Below, one piece after another: positions 14,266 to 17,836 of a stretch of DNA of 17,836 nt (positions are counted from its first letter, which is position 1; each line of letters opens with the position of its first letter). The position numbers and the translations under genes were made by a program. Below the pieces are notes generated by a model. It did not search any database. It was given only the letters and a program-made list of their open reading frames with translations, and was not told the origin of the DNA. Origin of the DNA: an uncultured Dialister sp. (GTDB taxonomy: Bacteria > Bacillota > Negativicutes > Veillonellales > Dialisteraceae); assembly GCA_900547785.1 (NCBI GenBank), contig URIB01000021.1, positions 1 to 17,836 on the forward strand, in the 5' to 3' direction.

Positions 14266-15408
14266 CTACTTGGCTATAAATTTAGACGGTTTTTTGTCGG
14301 ACAATCCCGACATGTACAGAAGGGTTTCCACAATTCTTTCCGACGCCTTTCCGTCTCCGTAAGGGTTCACCGCCTCCGACATGGCATCATAGGCCTTTTT
14401 GTCCGTTAACAGGCGGTACGCCGTTTCGTAAATCAGATTTTCATCAGTCCCGACAAGCTTCACCGTCCCCGCCTCTATCGCTTCCGGCCGCTCCGTCGTG
14501 TCACGGAGCACCAAAACGGGTTTCCCGAGACTCGGCGCTTCTTCCTGGATACCGCCGGAATCGGTGAGTACGATACTCGACCGGGCCATCAGGTTGGTAA
14601 ACGGTTCATATTCCATCGGCTCCACCAGGTGGATACCGGGAACCCCTTCCAATTCTTCTTCCACCGCTTCGCGGACCAGCGGATTTCTGTGGACCGGAAA
14701 TACAACTTCCGTATGCGGCACCGTTTCCACAAGACGGCGGAGTGCTTTATACACATGATGCATCGGTGTACCCAAATTTTCTCTCCTGTGGGTCGTAACA
14801 AGAATCACCCGCTTGTGCGCTTCTATCTCCTCTATTTCTTTATCGGCAAAGCGGTAATTTTCTTTTACCGTCGAAAGCAGGGCGTCAATCACCGTATTCC
14901 CCACTACAAATATATTTTCTTTCTTTTTATTTTCACGAATCAGGTTGTTTTTTGCCGTCTCCGTCGGGGCGAAATTCAAGTCTGCAAGAACACCGGTCAG
15001 ACGGCGGTTTGCCTCTTCGGGAAAAGGAGATGCCAAATTTCCCGTCCGAAGCCCCGCTTCCACATGAGCCACCTTGATTTGCTGGTAAAAAGCCGCAAGT
15101 GCCGCCGTAAAAGTCGTCGTCGTATCTCCGTGGACAAGTACATAGTCCGGCTTTTCCGTCTGCAAAACCTTCTCCAGACGGCAGAGCACCCGGGACGTAA
15201 TATCATACAGGGACTGGCCGCTTTTCATGACATCCAGGTCATAGTCCACAGGAAGTCCGAATAAGTCCACCACCTGGTCAAGCATTTCCCTATGCTGTGC
15301 CGTCAGGCAGACCTTCACTTCGATTTCAGGATGCTTCAAAAGCTCCTTAACCACCGGCGCCATTTTTATAGCCTCCGGTCTCGTACCGAAAATCGTCATG
15401 ACCTTCAT
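14266..15408 (-). CDS. wecB: UDP-N-acetylglucosamine 2-epimerase (non-hydrolysing)
   Basis: 380 residues, standard length. It interconverts UDP-GlcNAc and UDP-ManNAc in the cytosol for cell-surface polymer synthesis. Seen: the N-terminal MTIFGTRPEAIKMAPVV motif, QHREMLDQV, the catalytic-site VHGDTTTTF (Asp94) and VEAGLRTG, FPEEANRRL, TTHRREN, and TDSGGIQEEAPSLGKPVLVLR near the C terminus. AAGGGG lies nine bases before the ATG. It follows the tagO-like gene by 25 bases, so these two probably make the lipid-linked GlcNAc-ManNAc start of a surface glycan (teichoic-acid-like or enterobacterial-common-antigen-like). Linkage of this gene (mnaA) to the atp operon also exists in Bacillus. Confidence 0.96.
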   Translation of the reverse strand: MKVMTIFGTRPEAIKMAPVVKELLKHPEIEVKVCLTAQHREMLDQVVDLFGLPVDYDLDVMKSGQSLYDITSRVLCRLEKVLQTEKPDYVLVHGDTTTTFTAALAAFYQQIKVAHVEAGLRTGNLASPFPEEANRRLTGVLADLNFAPTETAKNNLIRENKKKENIFVVGNTVIDALLSTVKENYRFADKEIEEIEAHKRVILVTTHRRENLGTPMHHVYKALRRLVETVPHTEVVFPVHRNPLVREAVEEELEGVPGIHLVEPMEYEPFTNLMARSSIVLTDSGGIQEEAPSLGKPVLVLRDTTERPEAIEAGTVKLVGTDENLIYETAYRLLTDKKAYDAMSEAVNPYGDGKASERIVETLLYMSGLSDKKPSKFIAK

Positions 15409-15433
15409 GAATACAACCCCTTTATTTTAAAAT

Positions 15434-16501
15434 TCAGATATGATCTGTTTTTTCCGCCTCTTTTTCCTGCCGGTACGGAGTGGGAACAACCTCTCTCATG
15501 ACTCCCAGTTTTTTTGCCCAGAGAAGAAATACCGCAAGTGCCAGAACGATTAATGCGCCGCCGAACCAGAGATTCATACGGATGACAAAAAGCGCCATAC
15601 AGGAAAAGAACGCCGTCAAAGCATACATAATAAGAACCACTTGCTTTTGCGACAATCCCTTCGCAAGAAGACGGTGATGAAGATGATTTTTGTCAGGAGA
15701 AAAAATCGGAACCCCCGACTGCTTCCGCCGCACAATCGCAAGAAGCGTATCCATAATCGGCACTGCCAATGCGACAAGCGGTACGATAAGCACGGCAACA
15801 GCCGCTGTTTTCATTGATCCCATGACAGAAACCGCACCGATTACATATCCGAGAAACATAGACCCCGTATCACCCATAAAAATTTTAGCGGGATTGAAAT
15901 TATACTGTAAAAAAGCAAGACAAGCGCCCGTCATGGCAATCATGGCAGCGGCAGACACCCACTGTCCCATTTGGAAAGCAAGAAGTGCCACGGCAATCGA
16001 AGCAATCGTTGCAATTCCCGCCGCAAGACCGTCCAGCCCATCAATAAGATTCACCGTATTAATGAAACCGACAATCCAGAAAATAGTAAGCGGTATGGAA
16101 ATTATCAACGGAAACGTGATAATGCCGAGCCACGGCAAATCCACCCAATCGATATTGACATTAAAGAAAACGACCAAAATGGCCGCCGAAAAAATCTGCC
16201 CCAAAAGTTTGACTTTCGCCGGAAGGGACATGATATCATCGGCAATCCCCACAAGCACCAAAAAAGTGGCACCGATCATAATCCCCGTGATTTCATAAGT
16301 GAACCCCACCGTGGCAATCACGGAAACCATAAATCCTGCATATATAGCAAGCCCTCCCAGACGGGGAATCAGGCCCTGATGAACCTTGCGTGCATCCGGT
16401 TTGTCTACCGCTCCTACAATCATCGCCAAATGTTTGACCAACGGTGTCAGTACAAATGTCACGACAAGTGCCGTCAGGAACGTGAACGCATAAGCGAACA
16501 A
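15434..16501 (-). CDS. tagO: Undecaprenyl-phosphate GlcNAc-1-phosphate transferase (TagO/WecA, MraY family), TTG start
   Basis: 355 residues with about 11 membrane helices. It transfers GlcNAc-1-phosphate from UDP-GlcNAc to undecaprenyl phosphate, starting surface-glycan synthesis. Family motifs in order: DKPDARKVHQGLIPRLGG (33-50), the Mg2+-binding GIADD (about residues 85-89), NTVNLIDGLDGLAAG, FMGDTGSMFLGY, and the sugar-specificity HLHHRL. The start is TTG at 16501, seven bases after AGGAGG; no ATG fits, and the following FAYAFTFL is the first helix. The C-terminal tail is short and charged. It is the first gene of the operon. tagO versus wecA naming cannot be settled by sequence alone. 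Confidence 0.93.
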   Translation of the reverse strand: MFAYAFTFLTALVVTFVLTPLVKHLAMIVGAVDKPDARKVHQGLIPRLGGLAIYAGFMVSVIATVGFTYEITGIMIGATFLVLVGIADDIMSLPAKVKLLGQIFSAAILVVFFNVNIDWVDLPWLGIITFPLIISIPLTIFWIVGFINTVNLIDGLDGLAAGIATIASIAVALLAFQMGQWVSAAAMIAMTGACLAFLQYNFNPAKIFMGDTGSMFLGYVIGAVSVMGSMKTAAVAVLIVPLVALAVPIMDTLLAIVRRKQSGVPIFSPDKNHLHHRLLAKGLSQKQVVLIMYALTAFFSCMALFVIRMNLWFGGALIVLALAVFLLWAKKLGVMREVVPTPYRQEKEAEKTDHI

Positions 16502-16530
16502 CGAAGCACCTCCTAATTGATTATATGATT

Positions 16531-16539
16531 ATTTTACCA
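16531..16539 (-). promoter_or_regulatory. Extended -10 promoter of the tagO-wecB-atp operon
   Basis: On the minus strand TGG directly followed by TAAAAT (16539-16531); the matching -35 region (GAACAA) is poor. A second TATAAT lies just downstream. It is the best candidate upstream of tagO. Confidence 0.45.
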
Positions 16540-16657
16540 TAAATACTGAAATGTTGTTCTCCATAAAAGAGATTCTTTTCCCCTTCTTCCGCACTTTTGC
16601 CATTCGTTTTTTTCCGTTCTTCCGTTTCTTCTCACACTTATTTCCATCCTTTCGCTT

Positions 16658-16728
16658 CTGCTCACACTTACCCCTTTCGTCAACCTGACGGTTTACACTT
16701 TCCCCGACAAGCGGGGACAGCTTACATT
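16658..16728. repeat. Interspersed repeat A, copy 1
   Basis: Shared frame: CTGCTCACACTT, CCCCTTTC, a variable stem, ACTTTCCCCGACAAGCGGGG, then ACAGCTTACA. The variable stem is GTCAACC (16679-16685) with GGTTTAC (16690-16696), one mismatch. The second stem is CCCCG/CGGGG with loop ACAAG. Confidence 0.8.
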
Positions 16729-16730
16729 CT

Positions 16731-16886
16731 TCATTCTTTCCTTATATATCGGACAAGTGGTTCGCTTGCTTCCTGTGTCCAGGGACGGCTTGCAATTTGC
16801 AATTTCCCTTTCACAAGCAAACAACAGGGACACTTTTTTGCATGAGCCATTCCGTTATTTTTTGTTTTGCTCATTTTAAAAGCCAT
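16731..16886 (-). CDS. Possible 51-residue Cys-containing small protein (doubtful)
   Basis: A frame starting MAFKMSKTKNNG, preceded by AGGAGG nine bases upstream within repeat B, with a KKCPCC motif in the middle that could bind a metal. It ends at TGA inside the end of repeat A copy 1. The MSKTK start recurs at 17319 in a frame that is clearly repeat-derived. In the second B copy the equivalent ATG has become ATA. This suggests a chance or decayed frame carried by the repeats rather than a conserved gene. I do not recognise it. Confidence 0.2.
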   Translation of the reverse strand: MAFKMSKTKNNGMAHAKKCPCCLLVKGKLQIASRPWTQEASEPLVRYIRKE

Positions 16887-16976
16887 AAATTCTTTCCTCC
16901 TCAGTCGTTTGCTTCCCCCGAACGCGGAGAGAAGTGCCGAGCCTTGCGAGGCGATAGGGGTAAGTTGGCGTACACA
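16872..16976. repeat. Interspersed repeat B, copy 1
   Basis: About 105 bases sharing TTCTTTCCTCC, GCTTCCCCCGAACGCGGAG, GAAGTGCCGAGC, TTGCGAGGCGATAGGGG and GTACACA with copy 2 at 17105. It contains a hairpin CTTCCCCCG/CGGAGAGAAG and a second one, GCCT-TGCG-AGGC. Confidence 0.8.
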
Positions 16977-16998
16977 AATTAAAATCATTCTTACGTAT

Positions 16999-17073
16999 CT
17001 GCTCACACTTGCCCCTTTCGTCAGCTAACGCTGACACTTTCCCCGACAAGCGGGGACAGCTTACAGTTTGCAT
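16999..17073. repeat. Interspersed repeat A, copy 2
   Basis: Same frame as copy 1, 341 bases downstream of it. The variable stem is GTCAGC (17020-17025) with GCTGAC (17030-17035), perfect, loop TAAC. The CCCCG/CGGGG stem is kept, and the tail ACAGCTTACAGTTTGCATT continues. Confidence 0.85.
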
Positions 17074-17104
17074 TTTATCGTTTTAGGGCGTCAATCAAGT
17101 AATA

Positions 17105-17207
17105 CATTTTAAAACTATAATTTCTTTCCTCCTTGGTGTCCGCTTCCCCCGAACGCGGAGGGAAGTGCCGAGCTTTGCGAGGCGATAGGGGCAAGGGTGC
17201 GTACACA
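17105..17207. repeat. Interspersed repeat B, copy 2
   Basis: Matches copy 1 over about 103 bases. The first hairpin is improved here: CTTCCCCCG with CGGAGGGAAG pairs over nine bases with one bulged A, the G replacing the mismatching A of copy 1. The second stem is GCTT/AGGC with one G-U pair. Confidence 0.8.
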
Positions 17208-17212
17208 GGTCA

Positions 17213-17340
17213 GAATATTTAACTCTTGCAACCTATGCCCAGATTCTTCACTTCGTTCGAGAATGACGGGCAGGTATTTAATACTGGTCTGTAAAAACCG
17301 TTTTTTAGTTTTGCTCATATTTATTTCCATTCTTCCGTTT
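17213..17340. repeat. Interspersed repeat C, copy 1, with its flanking module
   Basis: ATATTTAA, CCTATGCC, GATTCTTCACTTCGTTCGAGAATGAC-type hairpin core (17233-17268 region), then GGCAGGTATTTAATA, CTGTAAAAA, and a T-rich stretch reaching repeat A copy 3. The core resembles the widespread bacterial intergenic sequence related to ATTCTTCGCTTCGCTCAG. The flank recurs at 17664-17742 before repeat A copy 4. Confidence 0.75.
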
Positions 17341-17416
17341 CTGCTCACGCTTGCCCCTTCCGACGGCTTCGCCGCCACTTTCCCCGACAAGCGGGGACGG
17401 CTTACAGTTTGCATTC
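17341..17416. repeat. Interspersed repeat A, copy 3
   Basis: Same frame as the other copies. The variable stem is CGGC (17364-17367) with GCCG (17371-17374), loop TTC, so both arms have changed together. The CCCCG/CGGGG stem is kept; the tail is ACGGCTTACAGTTTGCATT. Confidence 0.85.
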
Positions 17417-17469
17417 TTATTTTTTGTGCAAAAGTCCTTTACGCCACTCGTAAACGCAATTCACTTCTG

Positions 17470-17546
17470 CCGTCATTCTTGAGCGGCGGGCAGAACAGGA
17501 ATGATAATAGAAGAAAAAACATAATCTGCCTCTTAGCGAAGAATCC
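17470..17546. repeat. Interspersed repeat C, inverted copy with enlarged loop
   Basis: GTCATTCTTGAGCG at the left and TTAGCGAAGAATC at the right are the two arms of repeat C in reverse orientation, but about 50 bases separate them where copy 1 has a short loop. The arms remain complementary (GATTCTTC versus CAAGAATGAC type). Confidence 0.55.
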
Positions 17547-17571
17547 AGCATCGATTAATCGCAAAAAGCAT

Positions 17572-17742
17572 ATTTAATACCTGTATCCTATGCCGGATTC
17601 TTCACTCTATCCCGTACTTTTTTATTATTGTATCCCCGACCGCTTTTTTACGACCGTTCAAGAATGACAGGCAGGTATTTAATACCGCTCTGTAAAAATC
17701 ACTTTTTCAGTTTTACTCGCTCTTATTTTCATTCTTTTGTAT
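17572..17742. repeat. Interspersed repeat C, copy 2, with enlarged loop and flanking module
   Basis: ATTTAATACCTG, CCTATGCC and GGATTCTTCACT are followed by about 50 unrelated bases, then GTTCAAGAATGACAGGCAGG, TATTTAATACC, CTGTAAAAATCA and a T-rich run leading into repeat A copy 4. Apart from the enlarged loop the order is the same as in copy 1. Confidence 0.65.
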
Positions 17743-17836
17743 CTACTCAAACTTGCCCCTTTCGTCAACCTGACGGTTGACACTTTAGCCAAAGGCAAAG
17801 CGTCTCACTCACTTTTACTGCGTCGCTTTGCTCCTC
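17743..17836. repeat. Interspersed repeat A, copy 4, with a different second hairpin (cut by window end)
   Basis: CTACTCAAACTTGCCCCTTTC, then the variable stem GTCAACC (17764-17770) with GGTTGAC (17775-17781), perfect. After CACTT the CCCCG/CGGGG hairpin is absent; instead GCAAAGCG (17795-17802) pairs with CGCTTTGC (17824-17831). Confidence 0.7.

Larger units (their letters stand above)
16540..17836. other. Repeat-rich region without a convincing gene
   Basis: About 1.3 kb of low coding potential made of at least three interleaved repeat families, listed separately, joined by short unique AT-rich pieces. Frames on both strands are short, change composition at repeat edges and share residues only because they share DNA repeats. 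A decayed fifth copy of the end of repeat A is visible near 16778-16806. No tRNA, rRNA or transposase gene is seen. Confidence 0.6.

Noticed and set aside
14629..15264. 211-codon plus-strand frame opposite wecB
   Set aside because: Shadow of a clearly conserved enzyme; composition is Arg/His/Phe-rich as expected for antisense frames.
16529..16603. 24-codon minus-strand frame just upstream of tagO, possible leader peptide
   Set aside because: Its end overlaps the best promoter -10 box and its ribosome site is weak; no evidence that it is transcribed with tagO.
17115..17414. 99-codon minus-strand frame in the repeat island
   Set aside because: Built from repeats A, B and C; the ERSEESGH-like stretch is the well-known translation of the C-type intergenic repeat, not a protein domain.
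16658..17836. CRISPR array
   Set aside because: Repeats are long, internally structured, of several families and irregularly spaced; no cas genes and no uniform spacers.
16540..17836. Insertion sequence or transposase remnant
   Set aside because: No transposase motif in any frame, and no clear terminal inverted repeats with target duplications around the island.

Overview
The window looks like chromosome from an anaerobic member of the Negativicutes (Veillonellales/Dialister-like). The evidence is a Na+-pumping decarboxylase subunit (OadB family) beside a dicarboxylate-type carrier, a complete F-type ATP synthase operon preceded by wecB and a tagO/wecA-type gene, strong Firmicute-style Shine-Dalgarno sites and frequent TTG/GTG starts. 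Genus-level assignment is inference; there is no rRNA or other marker here.

Layout. 1-2062, minus strand: a promoter and long structured leader feed a DASS-family anion carrier, then a 41-residue single-helix OadG-like protein, then the start of an OadB-type decarboxylase beta subunit that runs off the left edge. 2492-4368, minus: a three-gene operon of membrane proteins (small coiled-coil protein, Pr6Pr-like multi-pass protein, two-helix protein with a PH-like domain), ending in an intrinsic terminator. 4591-6062, plus: an ArsB/NhaD-type transporter with its own promoters and terminator. 6243-6920, plus: a nitroreductase-family protein. 6871-16539, minus: tagO-like, wecB, atpZ, atpI, atpB, atpE, atpF, atpH, atpA, atpG, atpD, atpC, closed by two terminators. 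16540-17836: no convincing gene; a mosaic of interspersed repeats whose hairpins vary in a compensatory way.

How the genes fit together. OadB-family subunits couple decarboxylation of an acyl-CoA or oxo-acid to Na+ export; the carrier beside it could supply the dicarboxylate (for example succinate feeding methylmalonyl-CoA decarboxylation). The ATP synthase c subunit carries acidic residues at both ion-site positions, Asp29 in helix 1 and Glu62 in helix 2. These align with the two carboxylates of the Na+-driven rotor described from Fusobacterium nucleatum, but the rest of helix 2 looks H+-type and the glycine motif of helix 1 is replaced by Ser/Ala. The rotor's coupling ion and ring size are the most interesting open questions here.

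Several starts were set by ribosome binding sites rather than by the longest reading frame (DASS carrier, PH-like protein, atpE, atpZ). tagO-like, atpF and atpG use TTG, and atpI uses GTG.
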